Origin: Adiantum capillus-veneris
Taxonomy: Eukaryota > Streptophyta > Polypodiopsida > Polypodiales > Pteridaceae
DNA length: 64,000 nucleotides
NCBI GenBank assembly: GCA_014529385.2
Contig: CM043945.1
Location: 155,018,241-155,082,240, forward strand
Direction of reading: 5' to 3'
Made by a program: the position numbers and the translations under genes. A model generated the notes under the pieces. It saw nothing but the letters and a program-made list of their open reading frames with translations. It had not been told where the DNA came from and did no database searches. Positions 24,878 through 36,400 of the stretch are shown here, one piece after another. Numbering within the stretch: the stretch's first letter is position 1; each line of letters begins with the position of its first letter.

Positions 24878-25252
24878 GCCACAGGAAAAGCAGGGGGAGG
24901 GCTAGTAGTGGTCAACCCAAGTGGAGAGGTGGTCATGAAAGAGAAGGTCAATCTACCAGGTTCAACTAGCAACAATAAAGCAGAATATGACACACTACTT
25001 CATGGTTTGAAGATGTGCATTGGCCAAGGTATACAACGTCTCATGGTAAAAGGGGATGCACTTCTCATTGTGAAGAAAATTCTAGGTATTTGGGCTTGTA
25101 AGAATGAAAGGTTAAGGCAAAAGGTTCATGCCATCCGTAAACTCTTCAATCAATTTGAAGAAGGACAATTGTATCATATTCCTAGGAAACAAAATGAAGA
25201 TGCTGATTTTCTTGCCCAAAAAGCAGTTGCATGTGTTGAAGGTGAAGTGTAG
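24841..25252 (+). pseudogene. Gypsy A second, archaeal-type RNase H (aRNH)
   Basis: FFDGAFR, then a stop, then GKAGGGLVVVNPSG, NNKAEYDTLLHGL, LMVKGDALLIVKKI and IPRKQNEDADFLAQKA. These are the D-G/GG, E, D and D blocks of the archaeal-type RNase H fold (D-E-D-D). The placement between gypsy RNase H and integrase is the diagnostic layout of plant Tat-lineage Ty3/gypsy elements. The catalytic acidic residues all look present. The only clear damage is the stop after GAFR (24874-24876). Confidence 0.75.
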
Positions 25253-25389
25253 GTCATCATGGTAGCAACAGTGATTAAACAACCAAGGTACCAGGGGATG
25301 GAGTCATTGGCTCCCATTGTGAGCTACATTTTAGAGGGCGAGTTTTCAGAAGGCTTCACAAAGGCTCAAAAGAGGAGGCTCATTAAGAA

Positions 25390-26550
25390 GGCGAGTTCGT
25401 ATGTGTTTTTGTAAGGTGCCCTCTACCAAAGAGGAAAAGATCAAGTTTGCAGGAGAATACCGACAACCAAGGAGATTCCAGCCATTCTTGAAGGTTTGCA
25501 TGAGGAAACGTGTGGTGGTCATTTTGCACAGGAACTCACTGCGAAAAAGATTTTTCTTGCCGGGTATGTTTGGCCAAGCTTGCACATTGATGTTCAACAT
25601 TGGTGTAAAAGTTGCCACAATTTTCAGATTAATGGAAACAAGCATCTGTTACATGGTCCACATCAGTTAGTCCTTGCAAATGGTCCGTTTGAAAAATGGG
25701 GCATTGATGCTATGGGTGCATTGCCAAGGACTAAAAATGGAAAATTGTATATCTTGGTGGCCATAGACTACATGACTAGGTGGGTAGAAGCTCAAAGTGT
25801 GGCAAGAGTAAATGAGAGGACAGTTAGCAAGTTTGTGTACACTCACATTTGTTGCAAATTTGGCACACCTTTGGAGATCGTTTCTAATAATGGTCCAGGA
25901 TTTAGGAAGGGCTCGCCCACAGAAGTTTGTGATGAGCTTCACATTCTACATCGGCATAGCACACCCTACTATCCTCAATCAAATGGTTTGGTAGAGAAGG
26001 CTAATGGCATCATTGCAGGAATTATCTGAAAGATGATACAGAACATGACTAAGCTATGGGATGACTTCTTGGATGGAGCATTGTGGGCCTATCGAACTAC
26101 CTACAAGGGAGCGACAGAGTTCACACCCTTCCACCTAGTCTATGGTCAAGAAGCTTTGCAACCCATCAAGCTCAACATCCCAACGATACGACTTCATGGA
26201 AAGGTGGCACAAGGCGAAGAAGCAGCATGGGAAGATTGACTTCTCAGCCTCGCAGAACTAGAATGGAAACGGGAGGCGGCTTATGAGTGCTATAAAAGAA
26301 AGGCTACACAAATAAAGGACAAGCTCGACAAAAAGGTGAAAGACAAAGGGATCAAGGAAGGAGATTTGGTGCTAAGGTACAATAATCGCCTTGACAATCG
26401 CTTTGATGTGAAGTTCAATACTAGATGGCAGGGTCCCAACATTATAAAGAAGGCCTACTGTTCACGCTACTATCAACTCATGGATTTGGATGGCAAGGAG
26501 CACCCCAAGAAGGTGAATGGGTATCCATTAAATCCTTACTTGAGTTGAGT
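25390..26550 (+). pseudogene. Gypsy A integrase
   Basis: Zinc-binding part: ETCGGHFAQELTAKK and HWCKSCHNFQ. Core: KWGIDAMGALP (first Asp), EIVSNNGPGF, where the second catalytic Asp is replaced by Asn, and SNGLVEKANG (Glu kept). C-terminal part: IKEGDLVLRYNN and RWQGPNIIKKAY. Frame breaks lie near 25496, 26027 and 26240-26330. The D-to-N change alone should abolish strand transfer. The polypurine tract follows about 170 bp later. Confidence 0.8.
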
Positions 26551-26717
26551 TCTACCAGAAGATCTACAAGAGCAACAAACAGCTACAATACCATGTAAGT
26601 CTTTAAGCTTGGTACTACAAGATGAAGATTCGATTAAGGCACCAAATATCACGAAGGATTAAAAAACACTCTCATTGGAAGGTATGCCTTTTGATGGTAC
26701 ATGAATGTACCATCATC

Positions 26718-26732
26718 TAGGGGAGGGCTAAA
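26718..26732 (+). other. Polypurine tract of gypsy A
   Basis: taggggagggctaaa immediately before the 3' LTR start TGATAG. Confidence 0.8.
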
Positions 26733-27680
26733 TGATAGGTGTTTTTTCAGCTCTCATAAAATGTTTTAAGAAGCCACTTCACCCCAAAGAAACACCCTAG
26801 CACAATGACTAGGCTCGCTTTTTCATTGTAAATAGTGTGCGTGCGTTTAGGGTTTTTATCACATTTGTTTTATCAAACATTGAGCGAGTCATTGGGCTAG
26901 GAGACAAAAAATTAAATTTATAATATTACGGTCCTCTTTACATGTAAATATTTCTATCAAATAAAGGACCTAAGTATAAAAGGTTTTTTTCAAATTTTTG
27001 TATTTATATAAATATATATTCCTAAGTGTGCATTTTTTCTAAATCTCTTTGCATCCTTTCACAGCATGAAATATTTATATGTTAGTGTATACATACCCCA
27101 TAATATTTATTTTTACAAAATAAACCCATGCATTTCATCCCGCACCCTCGTGGAAGTCAAAATTTGTTTCTACACTGTCACTCACTTTCACTAGATATTT
27201 TCTCACTTGCATATTTTCCTCTTTCACCCAAAAACAAAATAAAATACTCCTATCATGATATTCCTTCATGGGTCCTGCACATATTTTTTTCCATACACCA
27301 TGTGCTCATAAAGACAAGGGCTAGGAAAAATCCAAGCACTAGGTCTATCATGTGCAATTTTTTTATTCTTCAAAATTCATCATCCGTGCATGTGGCAAGG
27401 GCCACTTGGATTCCTTAGGTCATGGCATGGCTCATGGGGGGCTCACCTTTGGATGTATAAGGAGAATTCAACCAAAAAGGGTCCCACATAAGCACCTTTG
27501 CAGTCCAACAAGACACAGCTTTTTGGGCGAATTTTGGCACCCTTCTATCATCCGAATCAGCAAAAGTTGTCAACATACAAAATGAAGCTCGTGAGCTGAA
27601 TTATTTTACATAAATAATTCAACATTCTTGGAGAAAAGCACAAATTTTGGTGAATTGTTTGGTGCGACCCAGTCTGCCCT
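26733..27680 (+). repeat. 3' LTR of gypsy A, truncated
   Basis: Very similar to 18342-19285, including a shared short frame at 27128 (MHFIPHPRGSQNLF) that matches 18737. Similarity stops at about 27680 after 'gacccagtctgccc', where gypsy B integrase sequence begins. The LTR lost about 60 percent of its length, presumably by a deletion joining it to the neighbouring element. Confidence 0.85.
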
Positions 27681-27689
27681 AAATCAGAA

Positions 27690-28450
27690 TGCGGGCATCC
27701 TCCTATCATTAAAGCTTTGGCGAAGGCTTGCAAAGGAAAATTGGGAGAGTGGCCTAGGCTATTGCCTTATGCTTTATGGGATGATCATACAACTCATAGC
27801 TCAGTTACTGGTTATATGCCTTTTGAGTTGATGTATGGTTAGAAACCTATAATGCCAAGTGAGGATGTAATTTCCACATGGAATGTATTAGCTTGGGAAG
27901 ATGGAATGAATAGGGAAGACCTTATTGCTTTGCACATACAACTAGAAATAAGGCCTCAAGATATTGAGATTTCATTAGCACGATTAAAAGATGCAAGGTT
28001 GAAGGATAAGGACAAATTTGATAAAAGACAATGCTCAAACCTGGAGCTTTTGAGGAAGGTGATTGGGTGTTAGTGTATGACAATAGTCTTGATAACCAGC
28101 CTTCAATGATAAGAAAGCTTTCAAAGAGATGGTTTAGTCCTTATGTGGATAAACGTACACATGGTAATTCAACTTATACCTTGCATGACTTGGATGGAAC
28201 AAAAATGAAGATTCCCATTGCATGGAGAAGAATCAAGAGGTCCTAAAGAAGAGGTGATACAAATTCTTTTGTTTCACAAGGAAGTCAAAATAGAGACTCT
28301 GATGAACATGTTATGGATGAGAATGAAGAACAGATGATGATGCGCTGGAGTTCATTGGAAGTGATGACAAAATTGATACGTATGTTGACTTAAATGAAGA
28401 CTGAACGTGCAAAAGATACATATGGCACATATCGAAGGATGTGCAGTTTT
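27690..28450 (+). pseudogene. Gypsy B copy 2 integrase C-terminal fragment
   Basis: Same family as 8777-9268 on the opposite strand: shared text includes HPPII, WPRLLPYALW, TWNVLAWEDGMNRED, RPQDIEI, EEGDWVLVYDNSLDN and SKRWFSPYV. Two overlapping frames (27852-28073 and 28031-28246) plus upstream text show several frameshifts. The 5' part of the element is missing, cut at the junction with the gypsy A LTR. A polypurine tract (aaagggggtgga) ends at 28462. Confidence 0.8.
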
Positions 28451-28462
28451 AAAGGGGGTGGA

Positions 28463-28817
28463 TGTCATGTCGTGGCACGTGTATAATGTGAAACTAAAAT
28501 ATCTACCTCACTCTCAATTCTTTTGTTCTGTGGGACCGAATGCTATAATGTACATAGTGTGATATATGCAAAAATAGATGCCATGGTTGCAGTTCCGTAT
28601 ATACCTTGCCAGGACAGCGAGGCCCTAGACGTGGAACTATGGGGTGTTTTCTCACATTAAATATTCATGTTCTGCTTTAGAAATGTACAAATGTCAAGTG
28701 TTGCAAAGTGGCACGCTCGTTTTGCCTAGAAAGCTCAATGCGGGAGATCTCAGCCAAAAATAGCAGGTTTCATGCGTGAGCGTAAGGGATGCATCCAGAG
28801 TGCGTGCCAAGTGGTAT
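28463..28817 (+). repeat. Gypsy B copy 2 3' LTR, left part
   Basis: Begins TGTCATGTCGTGG and matches the copy-1 LTR read from 8567 downward. It is interrupted at 28818 by the gypsy F element and resumes at 36613. Confidence 0.8.
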
Positions 28818-29035
28818 TGTAATGGAAATGGTCTATGAACTTTGAGAATAGAGGAATTAGGAGAATTAAAGAAAGCATTTTTGTGAGACTACTTTGAGAA
28901 CATAGAGGGTGAACTTAATTGATGGTAGCAACATAATCATAGTACTTAATTAATTTGGCATGAACAATACTTTTGCAAGAGAGAGGGTTTAGAGAACTTG
29001 ACAACAGTTGAGGACCGGATTTATGTGGAGCAGGT

Positions 29036-29061
29036 CCCCCCCCCCCCCCCCCCCCCCCCCC
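29036..29061. repeat. Poly-C tract (26 bp)
   Basis: Uninterrupted C run. The other LTR has only 'gtcccccctcc' here, so the tract expanded in this copy. Confidence 0.95.
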
Positions 29062-29864
29062 AATAGGCTTTTGTATTATAGATTCTCCCATCAAGAAAGA
29101 CTTGGTTTTATACAATCTTTGTGTTCCTGTGACCTAGGTGATGCAATGAAGATGGAAAGTTTCATGCATCACCAGCATAACATAGAGTTTGCAAAAAGCA
29201 TTAACTATCCCAAGCGTCAGCCCCAAAGCCTCAAACACAAACAAAGGTGGAGAGATCTAGTGGGGAATGAGGGTAGGGAAGAGGAAGAAGAAACATTCAT
29301 AGGAGAAAGAAATAGTTCCTCACTTATTATCACTCTTCTTGCTAGCATACATAATAGCATAGTAATGAAGATGGAGAAGATGGAAAGCTTAAGCATTAAA
29401 GCATGGCTCTTGGTTGAATTTTGCATTCCATAGGCAAGAGTGTTGGTGTGGGATCTCAACTTCTCTACTAGCTTGGAGAAGGAGATGGAGCTTTTGCACT
29501 TTGCACTTCACACAATTAGAGTGTGTTTGACTGTGTGTGGGAGAGTATACCCCCCAAAGCAGCCCCCCTTCTTTCTTTGGTCGACCCTCCCTTGTAGCTC
29601 ATGCTTGAAGCTCATTGGACCCCTCTAGGCCTAGACAATCACATGCAAGAGGCATATCAAGTAACAAGGGTAGGTTTTGGACAAGTGTCCTTCTTTCCCC
29701 TTTGAGGGAGAGAGGCTTGGTAGTTGCTCAGATAATTATTTAATTAATCTAAATGCTCATTGGACCCCTTTTAAGCCTATCGAATAGGATGCAGGCACTT
29801 CATGAGGGTAACATGGGTAGGGGCTTGACATGTGTCCTTGCTACCTCTCGAGGCTTGGCTTACC

Positions 29865-29865
<1 letters not shown>

Positions 29866-29918
<53 letters not shown>
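29866..29918. repeat. (GT)n microsatellite
   Basis: 53 bp of GT repeats. The other LTR has a short interrupted version near 35652-35671. Confidence 0.95.
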
Positions 29919-29919
<1 letters not shown>

Positions 29920-29992
29920 CTCTCTCATCCCCATAGATTTGGGGCTCCCCCCTCCTTTGTAGGGATTCCTTTGACTTATGAGACACAAGCAC

Positions 29993-30190
29993 CTTAGTCA
30001 GCAAGCATGACAAAGGACATTAAGATTGGGTAATATTCCCACAAGCACTCCAATCTCCCTAGTCAGCAAGTATGACAAGCACCTCAAGCATCTTAGTCAG
30101 CAAGCACGACAAGCACCTCAAGCACCTTAGTCATCAAGCACAAAAAGCACCTCAAGAATCTTAGTCAGTAAGCACGACAAGCACCTCAAC
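29993..30190. repeat. Minisatellite in gypsy F LTR
   Basis: Five imperfect units built on 'cttagtcagcaagcacgac' plus 'aagcacctcaag', about 36 bp each. The partner LTR carries a different arrangement at 35748-35962, where a second unit ('caagcttgggtagggttcc') has multiplied. Confidence 0.8.
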
Positions 30191-30466
30191 TCGACCCTAG
30201 ATTACCTAAGGTCAAAGGATTTTTAACACTAACCTTTGGAGGTTTTCAATGAAGTTAACCCTAAGGTATTTAAGCTCCATTGGATAACCTTGCTCTTTGA
30301 CATATCATCTCTCATTTGGACCCCTTTACCATTGGCCCCGTGTTGAGATAGACCTGTAAGCACATATCTATATTCTAACCCTTGTTCCCGTCTATTCTCC
30401 CACATTAAATGATCAGTTTAATATGAGAAAATCGTTTGGGTTGGTTAGATATTAGATTTTATGACA

Positions 30467-30480
30467 TTACCTCTTTCTTG
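30467..30480 (-). other. Polypurine tract of gypsy F
   Basis: Minus strand reads aagaaagaggtaa directly before the LTR start TGTCATAA. Confidence 0.75.
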
Positions 30481-30859
30481 AAATCATAGTCATCATCGAC
30501 TATGAGGTAGAAGAGATAAAGCCTTAATCATTATTCAATGTTTCTTAGTGGGTAGAGGATCCCCTTTTAGGACATCATTCCAAGATGGATGACTAATCCA
30601 TTTGGTCATTGGGAGATGTAGCTGCCACAAGCATGTATACTCTTTAGTCCATTTTATTCTCTCAGGTAGAGGGACAAATTCTACTTGGTGTTTGAGAGAC
30701 GTCGTCATCACAAACATGATTCTAAGCATGCGCACTACTTAATTTTGTGCACAATAAAAAGAGAATTATTCTTATAAGACAAGAACATTGATCATTTAAA
30801 AGAAACATGTACATTTGCTTACTCTTGTAGCATTGTAAGCATTGACAAGGTTCATACTA
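30481..30859 (-). other. 3' untranslated part of gypsy F
   Basis: Short frames only (for example 30735-30535 on the minus strand), none recognised. The interval lies between the chromodomain and the polypurine tract. Confidence 0.4.
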
Positions 30860-31480
30860 TCCTTAATCTGTATTCCTTGTATCCATCTAGAATATTCAAA
30901 AGGATAATTTTTGAACTTAATATGATACCGTTGGATAATCTTACCATGTCATAGTACCTTGTCTTCATGCCGCAAGATAGCTTTGGGTTGTAGCACCTCT
31001 TCTCGGTCTTCAATTTCGGGAGGGTCTATAATTGGTTCACTTGGTGGCTCTCCTTTGTAGGGCTTAAGTAGGCTCACATGAAAAGCATTGTGTATGAGCC
31101 AATGGTTGGGAAACTTGAGTTGATAAGCCATCTCATTGACTGGTTTCAAAATTTGAAAAAGACCATAGTATCTTTTTGCTAGTTTAGCATAATACTTTTG
31201 ATGGCCCGTAGGATTTTTGCCCGTCGTTTGTCTCAATCGAGCCTTGGGAAACTTAAGTAAGACCCAATTATTTTCTTTGAACGTTAAGGCCCTTCTGTGC
31301 TTGTAAGCAACAACTTTTTTCCTTTGTTGAGAGATGGATATAGCCTCCTTAATCTTTTGAAAAGATTCTTGTAGGTCACGGTTATACTCATTGGCATCGA
31401 AGATCTTGCCATGTACTTTAAGTAGCAAGGCCTCAATGATTTCAAAAGGTGCTTTTCCCACAGATGTATGTATAGTATTG
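30860..31480 (-). pseudogene. Gypsy F integrase C-terminus with chromodomain
   Basis: The minus-strand frame 31461-30949 reads MGKAPFEIIEALLLK, KENNWVLLKFPKARLRQTTG, KLAKRYYGLFQILKPVN and IHNAFHVSLLKPYKG, a typical C-terminal integrase module with GPY/F. It runs into EDREEVLQPKAILRHED. After one stop, HIKFKNYPFEYSRW (to about 30870) completes a chromodomain-like fold. This places element F among chromoviruses. Confidence 0.8.
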
Positions 31481-32270
31481 TTGTATGCATACTCTACAAG
31501 AGGTAAGTACTTTTCCCCTTTGTGAGCGTTGATCTACTTCTGTAACATAAGTTTTTAGTAGATTGAGTATCATAAGATTGGCTATCTCACTTTGGCCATC
31601 CGTTTGTGGGTGATAGGCCGAAGAGGAATTCAATCTTGTACCTTGATTCCAAAGAGACCTTTCCAAAAATTATTGGTCATTCTAGGATCTCTATCTGATA
31701 CGATGGATGTTGGCAATCCATGGTGTTTGAAAATCTGGGATATGAAAAGAGTTGCCATTTGGTGTGCCTTAATAGTCTTTTTGATAGGAATAAAGTGTGC
31801 TTGCTATCGACTATTGTCCATATTCCCGTATTCCCATGGATAGACATGGGTAATCAAAATATAAAATCCATGGATATAATCTCCCATGGTGAATTTGGGA
31901 TAGGAAATCCAGGTTGCTTTCCTCTATCATACTTAGTCTTTTGGCATACTATACATTTTGAAAGATATTCTTGTATGTCCACTTTCATGGTAGGCCAATA
32001 GAAATACGTCTCTACTCCTCGGAGAGTAGGTTGAATGCCTCTATGCTCCGCATAGGAAGGAGCATGGGATTCATACATGAATTTCTCATGAAGGGAGTGG
32101 GTAACACATAGCCTATTGCCATGGAGAAGATAACCATACTGCAAGGTGAATGGTTCCTCTTTCTTCCCCAAAGCAAGGGCTGACATTATGTTTTTAAATT
32201 CAGGATCAGTAGCATACTCATCTATCATAGAGGATAGATCATTGTGAGTTGCTATAGACACCGTACTAAC
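31481..32270 (-). pseudogene. Gypsy F integrase zinc-binding domain and core
   Basis: Frame 32300-31854 contains HAPSYAEHRGIQPTLRGVETYFYWPTMKVDIQEYLSKCIVCQKTK, the HHCC domain (described here by its key residues H, H, C, C), and SPWEIISMDFIF (first catalytic Asp). The later frame 31666-31442 gives GTRLNSSSAYHPQTDGQSE, holding the catalytic Glu. Between them the middle of the core is shifted in frame. Integrase is non-functional as read. Confidence 0.8.
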
Positions 32271-32570
32271 TTTTGGTCGTCGTGAAAGCGCACGAGCCAC
32301 TTGATTGTGCTTACCAGCAATGTGAGCAATATGAAAATAAAATTGCGAAAGATAATTTTCTCACCTCATTTGTTTGTCGAAAATCTTGGTTTGCGTCATG
32401 AAGTACTTGAGACTTTGATTGTCTGTTCATAAAATAAATGGAGTCCCCAATAGATAGTGCTTCCATGTGTCTAGGGCATGTAGAACAACTAAAAGCTCTT
32501 TCTCATAAATGCCTAAGACCTGTTCATCCGTATTGAGCCTTCGACTCTCATATGCTATGGCATGCCCTTC
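32270..32570 (-). pseudogene. Gypsy F RNase H
   Basis: The minus strand gives AYESRRLNTDEQVLGIYEKE, KHYLLGTPFIL, TDNQSLKYFMTQTK and HIAGKHNQVARALSRRP across two in-frame stops. These are the E, D and H-x-x-x-x-N-x-x-A-x-A-L-S-R blocks of gypsy RNase H. The domain degrades the RNA of the RNA-DNA hybrid. Confidence 0.75.
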
Positions 32571-33130
32571 TTGAAGCAAGATTGCTCCAAGAATACCTCA
32601 AATGGCTTTGAGAGATCCAGAAGCATGAGAACTAATTGGGAGGTAAGCTTCTCTTTGAGATTGTCAAAAGCATTTGGCTCCTTAGCAGTCCATGAATACT
32701 TAACGTTCTTCTTGGTTAAGTTATGTAATGGTCCTGCTATTTGAGAGAATTTTGCTATGAACCGCTTATAGTATGCACACATATTAATAAAGCTTCTTAG
32801 CTCATGAAGATTCCTTGGATTAGGCCATGCTTTTATTAACGCCAACTTTGATGGATCCATACGGACACCATCTTGAGAGATAATATGACCTAAGTATTGA
32901 ATCTCTTGAAGGAAAATTTTTCTTTTCTTTTGATTGATAAAAAACTTGTTCTCCCTTAGTGCTTGAAAAATCACTTGGAGATGTTGCTTGTGTCCCTCCA
33001 AGGTCTTGGAGTAGAAGATGATATCATCAAAAGAACACTCCAATGAATTTGCGGTAGGGTCTAAAGATTTTCTCCATTGAACAATTGAACGTGGCTAGTG
33101 CATTAGTCAAGCCAAAAGGCATGAGTAGAT
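32555..33130 (-). pseudogene. Gypsy F reverse transcriptase, 5' part deleted
   Basis: Starts at [12 protein letters not shown] (about 33122) and continues in frame 33043-32555 with [12 protein letters not shown] (catalytic Asp pair), NQKKRKIFLQEIQYLGHIIS and MCAYYKRFIAKFS. Upstream of MPFGL the sequence goes straight back into Gag text, so the end of Gag (including any zinc knuckle), the protease and the RT fingers were removed by one deletion. Confidence 0.8.
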
Positions 33131-33139
33131 ATTTCGTCT

Positions 33140-33940
33140 AGCCTCTTGTTGGAAATTGATGCACAAAGCAGCCATGGTGTGGTGGATTACTTCGGTGATA
33201 GAACCAGGCAGTTGAGAGTTGACGTACTCGGCCATTCTTCAGGTAATCCCACACAAAATTGTTGCTTTTGCTTGACAAAGTCTATCTTTTGGGAGACAGT
33301 GGCCTTGAGATGTAAATCCCAAAAAATTTTGACATATTTGTGAATAGACTCATGGGAGAGAAGCTTCAAGCTTTGCCATTCGGTAAGAACACTTTGTCCT
33401 TTGCATCACTTGCAAGGAATTGCTTCATGATGGAAACTCGTAGAGTTTTCCATGTATTTAGGGCTTCACCATTGCCACGAAGGCTAGCCCACCATTGACG
33501 AGCTGACTTTTGGAAGTGCATAGCTACATGGCGTAGTTTGGAGGACTCTGTGAAGCCCTCATCTCCAAAGGCCGCATCAAATTGCTGGATGAAGGCCAAT
33601 AATTTTTCGATAGCACCAAAGGTTCCATGATAGGTGAGAAAAGAAATACTTTTTCCTCCCTCTTTGAACTTCTTGAGCTTTTGGGACCTTCGCCATGAAG
33701 GGTAAGATTTGTGATGAACTCCCCTCTTATATTCTCTAGGAGAATAGCCATAGATTTCGTCGAAAGAGGAGGAAGGTGAAGAAGCAGGAGAAGAGGGTGA
33801 CCTCTTTCTTGCCCTTTTCTTCCTTTGTTTCCTCTCTTCCCTTTCGGAGTGATGAGGAGAAGGGCTGTGGATTGACCGTTTCCTCTTGGGAGGAGTTGGC
33901 GACTGTCTAGACCGCCATCTTTGTGGAGCCACATCTTCAA
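33140..33940 (-). pseudogene. Gypsy F Gag
   Basis: The minus-strand frame from about 33932 to 33366 has a basic Ser/Arg-rich N-terminus (KRKRSIHSPSP, KQRKKRARKRSPSS) and then the capsid domain: GFTESSKLRHVAMHFQKSARQWWASL and WKTLRVSIMKQFL. A frameshift at about 33368 moves the rest to SIHKYVKIFWDLHLKATV and KQQFCVGLPEE. No zinc knuckle remains. The true ATG is not obvious. Confidence 0.75.
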
Positions 33941-34628
33941 AGGAACTTATGGATTCATTACCTTCGGATTCCTCCTCTCGTATGGGAGAGAGTCTTCTTT
34001 TGGGGTCTCAGCAAGAGGCCTCCTAAGATCTCTCTCCTCTTAGAGAGGAAGGGAAATCCCATAAGCACGAAGTTGCTGAGTAACTTCGGATTGCAAAGCA
34101 GGGTTGCCCCATAGCTTGCTGCAACCTAGTAACAAGATAATTAACAAACATGGGAGCATCATCATTAGCACCTTCATGTGCAAAACCAAAGTTATCAATG
34201 TTCATTCTAATCTCTTGGATATTGTCATCCATGTTAACAGTTTTGTGTGTTTACTTAGTGTATTCTTTGGCAATTCAAAACCTTAGTTGCTACTCCTCTT
34301 AGCCTTTGAAAATCAGCACTTAAGCATCGACACCCACGGCTAGAATTGGTTAATTATAGAGAGTAGTGGAGTGGGTCTTATATTGCAGAATTGCCGAGGG
34401 ATAGCTCCTTTCAGACTTCTTATGGAAAATGATAAAGCCACAAGAAGGTCTAAAAAGACCCCATTATTAAGACCAAAGCTCCCAAGGTGTGCACCATATC
34501 CCACATAATAGGCTCAACAAAATCGATAATGATCCGAGTCTCACTTACCCTAATATAATTAACAAAATCAACCATTAATAGGCTACTTAAGGACCTCTCT
34601 TCTTAAGAAAGAAAAGAGAAACCAAATA
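33941..34628 (-). other. Leader / Gag start region of gypsy F
   Basis: Lies between the Gag frame and the primer-binding site. Short frames only. The minus-strand frame 34232-34023 (MDDNIQEIRMNIDNFGFAHEG) could be the broken Gag N-terminus. Confidence 0.4.
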
Positions 34629-34640
34629 TTGTGATACCAA
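34629..34640 (-). other. Primer-binding site of gypsy F (degenerate)
   Basis: Minus strand reads TGGTATCACAAT one base after the LTR end. This is the initiator-Met type TGGTATCAGAGC with changes at the 3' end. Confidence 0.7.
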
Positions 34641-36328
34641 TGTAATGGAAATGGCCTATGAACTTTGAGAATAACGAAATTAGGAGAATTAAAGAGAGCA
34701 TTTTTGTGAGACTACTTTGACAACATAGAGGGTGAACTTAATTGATGGTAGCAACATAATCATAGTACTTAATTAACTTGGCATGAACAATACTTTTGCA
34801 AGAGAGAGAGTTTAGAGAACTTGACAACAATTGAGGACCGCATTTATGTGGAGCGGGTCCCCCCTCCAATATGCTTTTGTACTATAGATTCTCCCATCAA
34901 GACCGACTTGGTACAATACAATCTTTGTGTTTCTTGTGACCTAGGTGATGCAATGAACATGGAAAGCTTTATGCATCACGAGCATAACATAAACTTTGCA
35001 AAAAGAATTAACTATCCCAAGCCTCAGTCCCAAGGACTCAAACACCTTCAAAGGTGGATAGAGCTAGGGCAGGGAAGAGGAAGAAGAAACATTCATAGGA
35101 GAAATAAATAGTTCCTCACTTATCATCCCTCTTCTTGTTAGCATACATAATAGCATAGTAATGAAGATGGAGAAGATGGCGAGCTTAAGCATTGAAACAT
35201 GGATCTTGGTTGGTTTTGCATTCCATAGCCAAGAGTGTTAGTGTAGGCTCTCAACTTCTCTACTAGCTTGGAGAAGGAGATGGAGCTCTTGCACTTTGCA
35301 CTTCACACAATGAGAGTGTGTGTGGGAGAGTATACCCCCCAAGCGGCCCCCCTTCTTTCTTTGGTTGACCCCCCTTGTAGCTAATCCTTGAAGCTCATTG
35401 GACCCCTCAAGGCCTAGCCAATCACATGCAAGAGGTATATCAAGCCTACAAGGGTAGGTTTTGGACAAGTGTCCTTCTTTCCCCTTTGAGGGAGAGAGGC
35501 TTGATAATTGCTTAGATAATTATTTAATTAATCTAAATGCTCATTGGACCCCTTTTAAGCCTATCCAATAGGATTCAGGCACTTCATGAGGGTAACATGG
35601 ATAGGGGCTTGACATGTGTCCTTGCTGCTTCTTGAGGCTTGGTTACCTTGTTTGTGTGTGTGCGTGTGTGTGTTCTCTCTCATCCCCCTAGCTTTGGGAC
35701 TCTTCCTCTCCTTTGTAGGGATGCCTTTGACTTATGAAACACAAGCACCTTAGTCAGCAAGCACGACAAAGCACATCAAGCTTGGGTAGTGTTCCCACAA
35801 GCCCTTCAAGCTCCCTAGTCGGCAAGCACAACAAGCACATCAAGCACGACAAGCACTTTAGTCATCAAGCACGACAAGCACCTCAAGCTTGGGTAGGGTT
35901 CCGACCTCAAGCTTGGGCAGGGTTTCCACATCAAGCTTGGGCAAGGTTCCCACATCAAGCTCGGCCCTAGCTTACCCAAGGTCAAAGGAATTTTAACACT
36001 AACCTTTGGAGGTCTTCAATGAAGTCAAACCTAAGGTCTTTGAGCTCCATTGGCTAACCTAACTCTTTAACATATCATCTCTCATTTGGACCCCTTTACC
36101 ATTGTCCCTGTGTTGAGATAGACGCGTAAGCACATGTGTAACGCCAAGGGAAAACCCAAGGGAGGTCATGGACCGTTGACTACCAATGGAGACGGGATCC
36201 TAGGGGAAGGCCTATAAAGGGAGGTTGGGCGGAGAATCAAGTGTGGAAGTTCCCTCAATCTCACACTGCTATTAGACCTCAAGGAGGGGGGCAACTATGG
36301 AGGAGGGAAAGTATAGGGGCATGGCCTC

Positions 36329-36400
<72 letters not shown>

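Larger units (their letters stand above)
28818..30466 (-). repeat. 3' LTR of gypsy F
   Basis: Plus-strand ends TGTAATGG (28818) and TTATGACA (30466) are fixed by comparison with the other LTR at 34641-36612. Contains a 26-bp poly-C tract (29036-29061), a 53-bp GT tract (29866-29918) and a minisatellite of about 36 bp (29993-30190). Length 1649 bp. In element orientation (minus) this is the downstream LTR. Confidence 0.9.

Noticed and set aside
28817-28818. Clean 5-bp target duplication for gypsy F
   Set aside because: Flanks read ggtat and agtaa, which do not match.
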